From Glebionis coronaria (lineage: Eukaryota; Streptophyta; Magnoliopsida; Asterales; Asteraceae): a stretch of DNA of 64,000 nt. Shown one piece after another: positions 23,252-33,938 of this stretch. The stretch covers positions 496,001 to 560,000 of the forward strand of contig JANFOE010000193.1 in NCBI GenBank assembly GCA_025667525.1, written 5' to 3'. The translations under genes and the position numbers were made by a program. The notes under the pieces were generated by a model. It did not search any database, was not told where the DNA came from, and was given only the letters and a program-made list of their open reading frames with translations. Position 1 is the stretch's first letter; each line of letters starts with the position of its first letter.

Positions 23252-24182
23252 CAACACTTCCCAATTTGTATATACTAATTTATCTTTTGACTAAATCTAA
23301 GAAAGATACAAGCCTTGGAAACATGTTTACCTTCATTACGTACAAAGTTCCATTCATACTCATATAGTGGTCATCCATGTAATCGTACTCATCGCCTGAT
23401 TCCAACTTGAGATCTTTGATCCCTTTCACCAACGTGCACTGTTCCTTTGTGTCTATAGATTCAAAGTACTTTTCGAAGTTAACCGTACCCGTTTCATTAT
23501 CAAACATGTACTTGACCGTACATCTATTATCAACATGAGGAACCAAATATCCTTGGTTCTCTAAACGCTCCTTGCTTAAAACATTTATAGTGACTTCGGG
23601 TGTGTAATAAACATTAGGTATTATCAAAGTACCTTCCTTTGTTTCAACATATGCCTCTCCAACGCCATAGGAGAATATAAACTTTCTCTCATCTTCCTCG
23701 ACGTCCAGCATTTTGAAACCTTCCTTCAATCGCTTAAATAGAGATCTAACCGGTGATATATGGTTCCCGTATGTGCTGCCCACATACCATATTTTGTTCC
23801 AATTTCCCAAGTCCGATCCCTCTACCATGTAATCCATGTTAACATGAACAATCTCGGGATACTTGGCCTGTTCTTCAACGTCATTTTCCTTAGACGTTTC
23901 CCCTTTATTCATGTTTTTATTGGGACACTTCCAATAAGCATGCCCTCTAATCTTGCATATATAACATCGCGCTCGCTTTTCTTTCCTGGTTGCGCTGGTG
24001 GTGTTCAATTGTTTGAACGCCTTGCATATGCTTGATGTATTGAATTCCTCAACTTCCTCCAACGTATCCTTCAGAATGCCTTTTCCTTTGTCTGATAAGC
24101 GTCTCCTTTGATTGTTCTTAGGAACAATCTTTGCCGTTCCATTTGTTAGTGAGTACCGCATCTGGAATTCATCGGGATTCAA
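23252..24182 (-). pseudogene. Zinc-knuckle N-terminal part of the ARID element's ORF
   Basis: About 300 open codons. The first in-frame ATG is at 24161; the frame is open further upstream toward the PBS without an ATG. Features in order: a Lys/Arg-rich segment (RRRLSDKGKGILK); a CCHC knuckle CYICKIRGHAYWKC; a region that mimics the Ty1/copia protease and following strand pattern (WYVGSTYGNHIS where a WxxDSGAS motif would sit, then IIPNVYYTPEVTINVLS and LENQGYLV); an acidic segment; and NGTLYVMKVNMF. The protease-like part lacks the catalytic Asp. A one-base frame change near 23283 gives a stop, after which VYTNWEVL continues in the next frame to the Athila-like insertion. This is the N-terminal half of the ARID-containing product at 1720-2216. 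Confidence 0.65.
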
Positions 24183-24215
24183 CCGAATATGCTTCTCCCA
24201 TGGTTTGAACCATTG

Positions 24216-24228
24216 GCTCTGATGCCAC
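24216..24228 (-). other. Primer-binding site of the ARID element
   Basis: The minus-strand TGGCATCAGAGCC is one base different from the tRNA-iMet PBS TGGTATCAGAGCC. It lies one base inside the 5' LTR. Confidence 0.75.
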
Positions 24229-24229
24229 T

Positions 24230-24657
24230 ATAATCTAGATCCTTGGATACGCTTTGTCATACGCCAATCACGTTCCATAACAAACTTGTAATTCACCATA
24301 ATCGAAATCAAAGGTTCTGATGTGTAGGGGGTGTTTGGATGTGCGTATAACAAGAACAGTAAGAACAAAAGTAAATGTTGTAACACTTGGTATTGGATTG
24401 ATAAATGATAACTGTTGTTCTTCTGTTTACAACGACTCTAAACATATATATACCTATCCAATCGATGCATCGTTACATTAACCATTGCAACGATTAAAAC
24501 CTAACCGCCATAAAACATACTGTTTCATAAAAACGTATGTTTGGCCAACACTTTAAGACCCGAACCATACTTAACTAAAGTTTCTATTTTTGACCCACTA
24601 ATTAACTTAAAACATAACATAAGTATTTTAACAAATACAAAGTATTAAAGTGCAACA
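24230..24657 (-). repeat. 5' LTR of the ARID element
   Basis: A 428 bp partner of 1242-1670. It starts TGTTGCAC in minus sense, with a TATATATA promoter-like run near 24440. The LTR end adjacent to the PBS reads GATTATA rather than GATTACA. Confidence 0.8.
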
Positions 24658-24662
24658 ACTCT

Positions 24663-26347
24663 ATCATAAGATTTGGTTTAAACAACATTAACATGCACTG
24701 TTGATAAATGTGCCTACAAGATATCAACTCAGTTCTATGCCTAAAAAATGTTAAATATGTTACAGCAATAGAACATAATATAGTTCAGTTTCATTCCAGT
24801 AATGAAAACTGAGTAAAATACAGAGTTAATAGTACAATTCATATCAAGATAAAGATTACACTAGCAACATCGCCTCATAGAACTAGTAATTATCTCACAT
24901 AAAAACATTGGTTCGACTAAAAATAAAACCTTTAGGAACATAAACCGTTTTGATATGCCTTTCCATGTGGTTATTGTTATGTAGAGTTTCTGCCTTCTCC
25001 AAGTATTTATTTCTGTATATGGAACTGAGTACTATATATACATACATATCAAATAGAAAATCCAAGGTATCTACAGCATAAGAAACATCATATATCCAAA
25101 TGAAGGTACACAAATTCACTTAAAAGATTAGCATCATTTAGGTAGATCAGGAACCATCATCTTAAATTTATATGTATATATACACGTGCCTATGAGATAT
25201 TAAATTGTTTTTCAGAAGAAGTATAGTTAGAACAGAAGTATTCGACTAATTATCACATCAAGTCATCAAATAACTAGAAATGTTAGTAGAATCTAGCAAA
25301 GAACGTGGTCTCTTGGCGATTCTTGAAGGATAGATACAATATAAACTCTATATATAGACCCTCATTCACTATTCTGTAGAATCTCACGGAAAGCTCTACA
25401 CCGAACAAACAACGAACAAAGCAAGGAATATCAATTAAATAGTACTTTCTTTGTCAATCTAGCCCAAATCCAGACACCGAACTACCGAACGTCAAATAAT
25501 AGTGAGATTTAAAGGGTTAGTTATTTCCTGTAATATTGGCATGTTCCATTGTATGTACTAGATAACACATTAATGAAACGAAAAACGAATGTATGTATGA
25601 TAAATGAATAGAAAAATAGAGTATTACTGAAAACTGCATAATTTAGTCGGCTAATACTATCCTCTTCGAAAAATGCCATTCATACACACTCATCTATATG
25701 ATCTGCGGGAATAAATGTATAATGAGAAACTGGTTACTGTACATATATATGACCAGGTGGATCAGTCACATAAATCTCGACATGTCTAATCATAAAATAT
25801 ATCTCAGAATTTTTGTATATCATCAACACATTTCAACCATTGATATTACCAATTTCCATGATCTAGTCTTTATGTGTACAAGAGTGATGAAATGAGTCAT
25901 TTCTATGATCTCGTTTATGTTATCTTACACAAAGAATATGCCATGATATAATAAATCTACATGATATCATGAGAAAATGTGCAAGTTAAAACTCCAAATT
26001 TTCAAGTGCAGACATGCTCTAATAAAAATCTTCGTCAACACACTTCATGCGAAAATGATATTCATTAACTTGTAAGCGTCAGGTAATAATTATCTGACGC
26101 GTTACAATTAGCAGCTAGTGTACTATGGGGATACCGGAATACGGTTACCTGTACCTTGAAATGCCAAAAAAATGACATCTTATTATGTGCGGTGACAAGC
26201 TTTTATATGATGCTTTACTTACGGGACGCTATCCCAACTTTTATTATAAAGTGATTATTCGTTGATTAACATATCGAAATTGAATAATAACATACAATAA
26301 AACCTATCGAAGTATCTAGCTTTAACATAAATAGAGAGGTAAGAAAT
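24663..26347. other. Intergenic sequence, no gene seen
   Basis: AT-rich DNA with no convincing coding frame. A 40 bp imperfect palindrome centred near 26090 (GCGTCAG ... CTGACGC flanked by TTGTAA ... TTACAA) is the only structure noted. Confidence 0.5.
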
Positions 26348-26770
26348 TTATACCAGTACGATTCTGTACCGACTGCTCCATGGAATTCCAAGAGCATCAC
26401 ACATAACTGTTATTCGACCCTCGTACTCCAGATTATCCTTACTCTGTATGTCAAGCTCGTTATTCCTGTCATTTAAACATTTGGAATTTCGAAAACAACT
26501 GCTGAATTTTGTTAGCCGCATACTCAAGATTTGAATACTTGTGTCACCATAGCACTTTTGTAGTATCTGCAAATTCTGAATTGGTATCTGATTCAACTGT
26601 GCACAATATTCATTCTCCTTGCTAGCGTTATTAACTTTATTTTTTAAATCCCTAAGTTTAGCCAACAAGTACGTTTCACGATTATTCAAAGCTATTGTTA
26701 GATGAGAAATGACTTCCCATTGGAAAGTTGTTACTGGGTGAAGCCATTTTTTGTTTTTGCTGAAATTTGC
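26348..26770 (-). pseudogene. Exon-like fragment of an unidentified plant gene
   Basis: The minus-strand frame reads from about 26770 with WLHPVTTFQWEVISHLTIAL, then NNRETYLLAKLRDLKNKVNN and an Asn/Gln/Cys-containing tail ending at 26348. Composition and the amphipathic, Leu/Lys-rich helix look like true coding sequence. An overlapping ATG in another frame gives only 19 codons. The mix suggests the lone-exon style of the ALWAYS EARLY/LIN9 family, but I could not confirm that and offer it only as a candidate to test. No neighbouring exons were found. Confidence 0.3.
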
Positions 26771-27007
26771 GCAAGTTTTTCAGGTGGAAAGATACAATTT
26801 GGGATTGAGTAATGAAACCCTAAACTGCGGACTGTTGTGGAGAACAAGCAGGGTTACGTATGTCTTGGTAAAGCTGGAATGTTTCAAATAGGTCCCAAAT
26901 ATTGTTTGAATTTCAGAACGGACCCAATATTTCAACAATGTTTTAATATTTTGTAACTAAGCCCGTATTGTTTGTAGTATATGTCAAATGTTATTTTATT
27001 ATTATTA

Positions 27008-28730
27008 GAAAAAAATTCAAGATTCGTCTTTATGGTTTACCCAAAATATCAAGTTTCGTTCCTATCTCAAAATAAGTGCAAGAATCGTCCCTATTTTGGA
27101 AACTATGATCGAATTTGGTCCCTATTTTAGATGGATATTAGTTTTGTTCGTTAAGTCTATTTATTATAAATGTATTTTCGTCTTTTTATTTCATTAAATA
27201 AAGCCCATGAAATTGCATTATTTTTTATTTCTTACTTTCTTATATCCAACTGAGACCTTTTTTTTTCTCTCTCTCTCACACACAACCCTAAACATCTTCA
27301 CCCCAGCCGCCACCACCACCCTCCGAACCACTACCATTCGAAAACATATCCCTTCTAACAATACTATCACCAAAAACCACACGTATCCGACCATAAAGCG
27401 TACACACAGTCCTAGCAAGCATCTCCACAACCTTATCCTAGCTTTGAATTCACAACGACACATCTTTCAAATGCTTAACATCTCCCTTCTGCCAAACCAT
27501 CTTCTGCTCGAAAACTTTCCTAGTCTCCTCAAGAAAGACAACAAAAAGGTTTATATTGTCTTTAATCTAGCCTACCTACATGCCTACAACTTTTCTTGAA
27601 TCTAGCCTACCTATATGACTGGATTGAAAGTTTATTGAACTGTCCTTTTTAACCAATTAGTCAAATGATCAATTTGCCCTTCGTGCCTTGGGTTACCACG
27701 ATGGTAAGTGACATTAGACACCATTTCTAAAACTCAATACTATCTGACATATGTGCTCCTTAATTTCCCTCTTCCAAACACTGTTTCCTTTAAGCTCCTA
27801 TCAGATAAGGAATGATAACAGTAAGTACCATACGGTGCACTCAAGAAAGATCCATGACAAAAACATAGCACATAGTCTGTTGACAAGAATCTATTATAAA
27901 AAACAATTCAATTTAACTAATTTGAGTTAATCAAACATGGACAAGGGGAATGAAGAAGACAAATATCAAGATATCGAGAGAGATAACAATAGCAGTTATC
28001 ACACACTCTCAATACCCCAAAATCTCACGGATTCTCTCTACTACAAGGTATTTTCCATACTTTGTTGCTCCTTAAAAGAATCTCTTGCCAGTACCAATAA
28101 GAAATTCAACTACCCCAATAAAGTCAACTTCGTAACATCCCCCTTCTGCCAAACCACCTTCTGTTCGAAAACAAAATATCTCATATCTATTTATGTTTAG
28201 TTAATATGTTTTAAGGTGGTGGTTGACTGTTGGCGGTGTCAAGGACTGAAGTGGTGTTCGGTGGTGGTGATACCAGAGGTGGCGGTGACGATGGTTGTTT
28301 GACCAGAGGTGGTAATGATGATGATAGTTTGATCGGAAGTGGTAGTAGCAGTGAAATGTGATGGTTAAGTGTTTGATTTAATATAAGCGTTTGATAAAAA
28401 CTGGGATCCTTTTTTCATCCCAAACATAAACAAGCAGCAGATCTTAAGGTGAGAGAGAGATAAGTGAGAGAGAGACGTGAGAAAAAAAAGAGAAAAGAAA
28501 AAAATTAAAAGAAAAAGAAAGGGAAAAGTGTTTGTATTTAATAAAAAATAGTAAAAGACCAAATACCCTTATACGCCCAAAAGTTAACAGAGAAAACTAA
28601 CTCCCATCCAAAATAGGGACCAAATTCGATCATAGTTTCAAAAATAGGGACGATTCTTGCACTTATTTTGAGATAGGGACGAAACTTGATATTTTGGGTA
28701 AACCATAGGGACGAATCTTGAAATTTTTTC
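27008..28730. mobile_element. Mutator-like DNA transposon, non-autonomous
   Basis: Terminal inverted repeats of about 146 bp (27008-27153 and 28585-28730) share the words GGGACCAAATTCGATCATAG and GGGTAAACCATAGGGACGAA, read on opposite strands. The flanks TTATTATTA (26999-27007) and GTATTATTA (28731-28739) match at 8 of 9 positions, the TSD size of MULEs. The interior has no transposase. It contains CT-rich and GGTGGT-rich tracts and two direct copies (about 27485 and 28141) of a segment with TTCTGCCAAACCA. The short plus-strand frames at 27207-27599 and 27937-28200 lie inside and are of doubtful coding value; one could be captured host sequence. Confidence 0.75.
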
Positions 28731-28739
28731 GTATTATTA

Positions 28740-29533
28740 CTACACAATTTAATGAATAGTTAAACGCTATGTTGGTTTACACTAGTTAGGTATTCTTATA
28801 TGTTCGTGTTTAAATTTTTTTATTAGTTCTTCCATTAGCTATTCAGTTCTCATTGCCGTAAATTGTTAATTTTATTTATGAATAATTCTTTAAATTTTAT
28901 TTTGCAACCACTATGTTAGACGACGAATATCTTTTTCTTCCTTTTATAGCTTACTTATCGTTTGTTTTTGTAGTTATGGAGGACTAGTTTCGTTGTTGCT
29001 CGGTGATGTTATCGGGTTGGTATAGAAATTGGTGTCGTAAATGTACGCTTTGTTTTAGGCATTATATATGCGTTGTTGTGTTTGTGACGCGTTGTTTAAA
29101 GGTTAAGACCTAATTTTGTTGCTTGCGTAAAAGTGACCTTCTAATGTTTTCAAAATGGATTATGTGTTGTATGAAATATAGAATTTGTTTTTACTCTTTA
29201 AATGTAGAATTTGCTTTTCTTCATCGAAAGACGCATCGTCTAAAGTCAGTTTATCGTGTTCATACAATATCAAATTACGGTAACTGGTGTCATGATACTT
29301 TTGTAACATGTTAAGATTTTCAACTTGCTAATTTTAGATTTGACATTATGGGTAAGTCGTTTTTAAAAAAATCTGGTTATTATTTTATTTAAATAAAAAT
29401 GGTTGTTTTGTACATGTGATTTTTAGCGAATAAAGTATGTAAATCGAAACACTAATTAGGGCTGAATATGATAAGGTATGTGAATGAAAACACTAATTGG
29501 AAGCATGGGAGAATTTTATGGATCTGATAAGTT
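28740..29533. other. Intergenic sequence, no gene seen
   Basis: AT-rich, no frame or repeat that I could support. Confidence 0.4.
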
Positions 29534-29960
29534 TCATTACTAGAGAAACAGGTTTTCCCACGGCAGTATCCGTGGGAAATTTCGTGAGAAAGGGCCTTTT
29601 CCCACAGATTTCCCACGGAATTATTCCGTTTGTAACAACCCAGTGGGTAAATATTTTCCCACGGAGCGTTGGCCATTTTCCCACAGGTTCCCACGATTTT
29701 TATCAACCATTTTCACATAAAAGAAGTGGTTTTTTTCCACGGATTTCCCACGAACCTTTTTCTCACAGATTTCCCATAATTTTTAACAGCCATTTTCCCA
29801 TATATTTCCCGCATATTTCCCACGGTTATTTCACAAAATTTTCCATGGACATATTCCCACTGATTTCTCACAAATTTTAGTAACCATATTTCTTGTTTTT
29901 CTGAAAGATTCCTCACAAATTTCCCACGGGCATATTCACATAGATTTCCCACATTATAAT
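29534..29960. repeat. TTTCCCACGG repeat field with a CACTA-like terminus
   Basis: The left edge CATTACTAGAGAAACAGG resembles a CACTA transposon terminus (CACTACTAGAAAAACAGG type) with a mutated second base pair. It is followed by at least fifteen variants of TTTCCCACGG or TTTCCCACAG, plus opposite-strand copies (CCGTGGGAAAT), arranged irregularly. This is the layout of CACTA subterminal repeats. I could not find the matching right end, so this may be one end of a broken element. Overlapping small frames on both strands only translate the repeats. Confidence 0.55.
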
Positions 29961-30449
29961 TTGATATTTTCTGGATTTCAAAATCTACAAATAATATACT
30001 AGTATTTGAAACAATAAAAGCCATTAATGAGTTACCAAAATATAAAAATATAGTACCCTAGATACATAAATGTGTCGTCCGTTGAACATAAATCCATATC
30101 AAGTGTTATCGACATACGAAAAACCAATCGTTGTAACTTCTAACATAAAAACTAAAGCCTAATGTTAGATCAAACTATCCAGGAACTTATTTGGCAGGTC
30201 GCTCAGTTTCACATAAGATATTTTGAACATAAGCATCAACAAAGATTGCTCTAGTGTAACTGCACAAACCAACATGAAAATCATAATCTTCCTACATGTA
30301 AGCATACCTAACTAGACATTTTAAACATGAAGGGATATTGTTGGAAACTCACTTTATGTGACGACATTTAAGAATTCCCATTAGTTATCATAGTCACACA
30401 CGCTTAGACTAGACTAGGTTCTTGTACTGTTAAGCATGTCGTGTGTGAC

Positions 30450-30457
30450 TATATATA
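30450..30457 (+). promoter_or_regulatory. TATA box in the 5' LTR
   Basis: TATATATA lies directly before a CCCC run, with the LTR hairpin immediately downstream. The second LTR has the same site at 34050-34057. Confidence 0.55.
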
Positions 30458-30482
30458 CCCCTCCTTAGCTTCCAAGGAGGGG
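30458..30482 (+). other. Perfect 9 bp-stem hairpin in the LTR
   Basis: CCCCTCCTT and AAGGAGGGG form a 9 bp GC-rich stem around a 7-base loop, just after the TATA box, close to where the R region should begin. It is repeated in the 3' LTR at 34058-34082. Confidence 0.7.
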
Positions 30483-30631
30483 TGTTGGTTGTGTAACATT
30501 TCACCTTTTATTCATTTACTTATTTTACACACACATTCAACCTCTCTTCTCTCTCTCTAAGTTTATCAATGGCTTCCACCACCATCTACCACCACATTAG
30601 ACCACCGGATCATATTTAGCTTTTCTACATT

Positions 30632-30644
30632 TGGCATCAGAGCC
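30632..30644 (+). other. Primer-binding site
   Basis: TGGCATCAGAGCC lies two bases after the LTR. It is the same iMet-type variant used by the ARID element on the opposite strand. Confidence 0.85.
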
Positions 30645-31089
30645 ACGGTTCCATCCTTGGATCGTGTTTACATTTTCGATTTGGTGGTCTAATCTATTTT
30701 TTGTGTCTCGGTTTATATTAATTCTGTCCACTTTATCACAAAAATTTTTTTTGTGTCACGTCTCATTATTTTTGTCCAAATTATCCAAAATATCACAAGT
30801 TGTGTCTCGGTTTCATCATCTTTTTCACTGGTCCATACCCATATCATTTTTTTTGTCCATTCGGTTACCTTATTTTTTCACTGGTCAAAGTCTATATCAC
30901 TGGTCAAAAAATTATCATGGTTAAGCTGCTCATTATGTCATCATTGTTACCTGTGTTCGTATCTTTTTTATATCCATATTCTGGGTTATATTTTTTTGAA
31001 GATGAAGGTGATAAACCCAGATTCGCCAGAAAATTTGCCCAGAAACAAGCTCTCTGAAAAAACGGAACAAGGACCCTTTTGGACTTATC

Positions 31090-31405
31090 TTCACGGTACA
31101 TCGCATGGATTGCGATGGAATGGTGTTTTTCACACATTCCGATGGGCTTGATTTACCCATTGCGATGGACTCATTCCGATGAGTCACATTGCGATGGGTG
31201 GTCGGGTCTGTCGCAATGGCTCAGCCAAGACGTCATGCTGCCCGATTACTCGCAACATTGCGATGGATGTTTTATATTGCGATGGGTACCATTGCGATGG
31301 GTACCATCGCAATGGGTACCATCGCAATGAGGCGGTTGACTTTGCGATGGGTTGATCAAATATTGCGATGCATTTTAAAAAAAAAAAAAAGACTCATTGC
31401 GACGA
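31090..31405 (+). repeat. TTGCGATGGG word island
   Basis: About a dozen copies of TTGCGATGG and its reverse complement TCGCAATGG, irregularly spaced, with one short tandem stretch (GCGATGGGTACC repeated, 31278-31325). The overlapping short frames only translate the repeats. It ends in an A-rich tract. Confidence 0.75.
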
Positions 31406-31474
31406 CTTGACTTGTTTAACACATGACCCGGGGCCAAAAACGTAACCTAACCACGACTGAAACCCAATCCCAAC

Positions 31475-31550
31475 CGAGTCAACTCGGTCATTACCGAGTT
31501 GACTCAGTCAAACTCACTGAGTACTCACTGAGTTGACTCGATACCTCCAT
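31475..31550 (+). repeat. CGAGTTGACTC word cluster
   Basis: Several overlapping inverted words (CCGAGTCAACTCGG, CCGAGTTGACTCAG, CTGAGTTGACTCG) lie just after the TTGCGATGGG island in the same element. Confidence 0.55.
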
Positions 31551-33928
31551 CCTTATACCGCCTCAACACCACAAATCTAATCCCTAACCCATCGACACCT
31601 ATCTCCAATCTAGACTCAATCACAAACATTTCAATCTCAGATTTGTTCAAACTTACAACGATCTATTTAGACCGAGTATGTTTGAACCTACATCATCACA
31701 GATCATTGTTTGGTTTTTAACCAATGTTAATATACGAAATTAAAATAATGATTTATAACAACCATGTTATAATCATTATTCTGTTTCGAATCTACAAAAC
31801 AAAACCAACACATGCAATCATACAAACCTACCTGAGACCATACTATGATCTTGAAGACTTTGCTCTTCTCGTCTCGTGCTCGTGCACAGTCCATAACTAA
31901 TTGTATGGATTTCGGGTTGAGCAACATAAACTGGTTATTATTTGATTCGGTGATAATGATGTGTTTAAGGCATATGATGGGAGAAAAGATTCGGATGGTG
32001 AAGGTTTGTGTTGGATTTAGTTTGATGGTGATGAGGATGGTGATTTGGAGGGGACGGAGGATACAAGGATGCAGTAAGGAGTGAGATTTGTAAGGGGCGG
32101 ATGTTTCTAGGTGAGTTTTGGGGGCGGACAAAAATAGAGTGGAGTGATTAGGTTTAGCTAATGAACGAATTATAAGGATTTGAGATATTTATCTCCAATA
32201 TTGCTTAACTCATGGGCCCTTTATTTAAATTGTTAATTCATACCCGGGTTGTGAATGATTGATGATGGGCCGAAATTTCTTAATCTACCATGATGGGCTG
32301 AAGTGGTATTTTCGTTACATGTATGGTGGGCTGATAAAAATATGGACCAGGTTTTACTATTTGATTAGTAAATTAGTAACAAATGGACCATGTTACTAAA
32401 ATTGATTAGTAAATTTACTTTTACTAATTTTTCTAGTAATTTTTAGTCATCGGTCGTATTGTCGGGAGTTGAACGTGATATAGTGACGAGACAAAGTGAC
32501 AAGAATTTATTTTGACGAGACCAAGACATTTGGGCGGTTTTGAGTGACTACAGATTTTTTTGTGGATCGGATATTAATTATTTGAAGACGGAGACGAATT
32601 TTTCGAAGGCGTGTATTTATTTTATCTTTCAATAGATAACTTGTTCGTGCTTAATCTTAGAATGAAGACTTGGTTATCTGGTTTCCGGGTTCGGGGTGGA
32701 TGGTTGATGACTCGGATAACTATCACTCAAAGGGGTTACTTTGTTGTACTCAGTGTCACGCGCATAGTCGACGTGGATAATTTCAAGAGGGGTTGTGCTT
32801 ATAGACATCTTTAGTGATGCATTGGGCACTTAAAATTCTATCCACCGTTCTTCATTCAACAATAGTGCAAGCTTAAGTCACAAGATCGAAGGATTCTTAT
32901 TCAGCTTCATGTTTGATGTATCTGGTTCATTCCATCAGTGGTCACTTCAAATTGCCTTCAAGTGGGTTGGTAAAGATGGCCATGGAGAGTTTATGAGAAG
33001 AGATTTTCAATCAACAGCTGCTTCTCACCGAATATAATCAAGCTTATTTATTATTCTCTCGAGATTTTCAGGTTCATGTGCTTACGATTTATTGATGGTT
33101 CCGACTTTCGAAACCATCAAGGGGGAAGAAGAAGACACATTGAACGCACAACGAGTACACGTGATGAACTTCATACCTTCTTTTGATTTGAAGATATTCC
33201 GGGATGACATTTGTCATAGCCGCAGAGAAAATCAGTGTTTTAACTCGTGGCGTTATCAATCTCTAAACGGTACACTACTGATTCGATGTTTAATTGTTTG
33301 GTTGTTGCAATTATTCATCATCATTATCCTATATGCATTCCCGGGACTTAATTGACTCTGGTGCATCTCCGGAAGAAGATATGTGCATTTCCGGGACTTA
33401 ATTGACTCTGGTGTTACGATGTCAACTTCATGAATGGGATAAAGTGTCTACTTCAGTATTTGAGCTTCATAATGGGGATTGATTTACTTTCTTCAACTAT
33501 GTGGGGGAAGAAATGTCTTGATTCTTTCTGGTATGCATAACTTGAACTTTCAGGGGGAAGAAAAATTCAGAAGAATTATTCAAGCGTGAGAAGAGAAGTT
33601 GTTGATCTACTTGGTGTACCCCAAACTTTCAAGTTGCTTACAAGGATTGTCGATTTAGGGGGAAGCTAATTAAAAAAGCTTCTACATCAAGTTTATGTGG
33701 CATGAATTAGGGGGAAGCTAATTCAGAAGCTTCTCCTTAACCAGAAGTGTATGGGTTACTTAGCTCGTGCCGTTACAGTATTTCTACTACAAGTTAAAGA
33801 TGAGTCGTCTAGAAGTCAAAGGCCTCAGAAGACATCATCAGCATTGGACGCTTCAAGAAAGCTCTTGTTCTTATCATTATGTACTTGTTAGGAAAAAATA
33901 TTGTAAGGAATTCTACACGTCGTCCCAT

Positions 33929-33938
33929 GGGGGAAGAT
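33929..33938 (+). other. Polypurine tract
   Basis: GGGGGAAGAT abuts the TGTTGG start of the 3' LTR. Confidence 0.8.

Larger units (their letters stand above)
1242..24657 (-). mobile_element. Non-autonomous LTR retrotransposon carrying an ARID/zinc-knuckle ORF
   Basis: The termini are a pair of direct repeats, 1242-1670 and 24230-24657. In minus-strand sense they start TGTT and end in GATTACA (GATTATA in the right copy). The flanks AGTCT (1237-1241) and ACTCT (24658-24662) match at 4 of 5 positions, as expected of an old TSD. A PBS resembling the tRNA-iMet 3' end lies inside the right repeat (24216-24228), and a purine run lies inside the left one (1671-1681). All four signals agree on minus orientation. 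Removing the nested Athila-like element leaves only about 2.4 kb, with an internal region of about 1.5 kb. That region holds one frame: a CCHC knuckle, a Ty1/copia protease-like segment, then an ARID domain. No reverse transcriptase, RNase H or integrase is visible, so movement would need enzymes from another element, probably Ty1/copia. Confidence 0.75.
30339..30629 (+). repeat. 5' LTR of the non-autonomous element
   Basis: It begins TGTTGGAAACTC and ends TTTTCTACA, and is identical to 33939-34229. It holds a TATA box and a strong hairpin just downstream of it. Confidence 0.95.

Noticed and set aside
27207..27599. 130-codon plus frame in the Mutator-like element
   Set aside because: It runs through CT-rich and Thr-coding low-complexity DNA with no motif, so it is left within the element rather than called a gene.
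29534..29960. CRISPR-like array
   Set aside because: Spacing is irregular, the repeats vary and occur on both strands, and the context is a plant transposon.
29452..30024. Frames with repeated FPT, ISHG or GKF-type words
   Set aside because: They translate the TTTCCCACGG repeats on both strands.
31079..31410. Frames with repeated RWVPL or AMGTI words
   Set aside because: They translate the TTGCGATGGG island.
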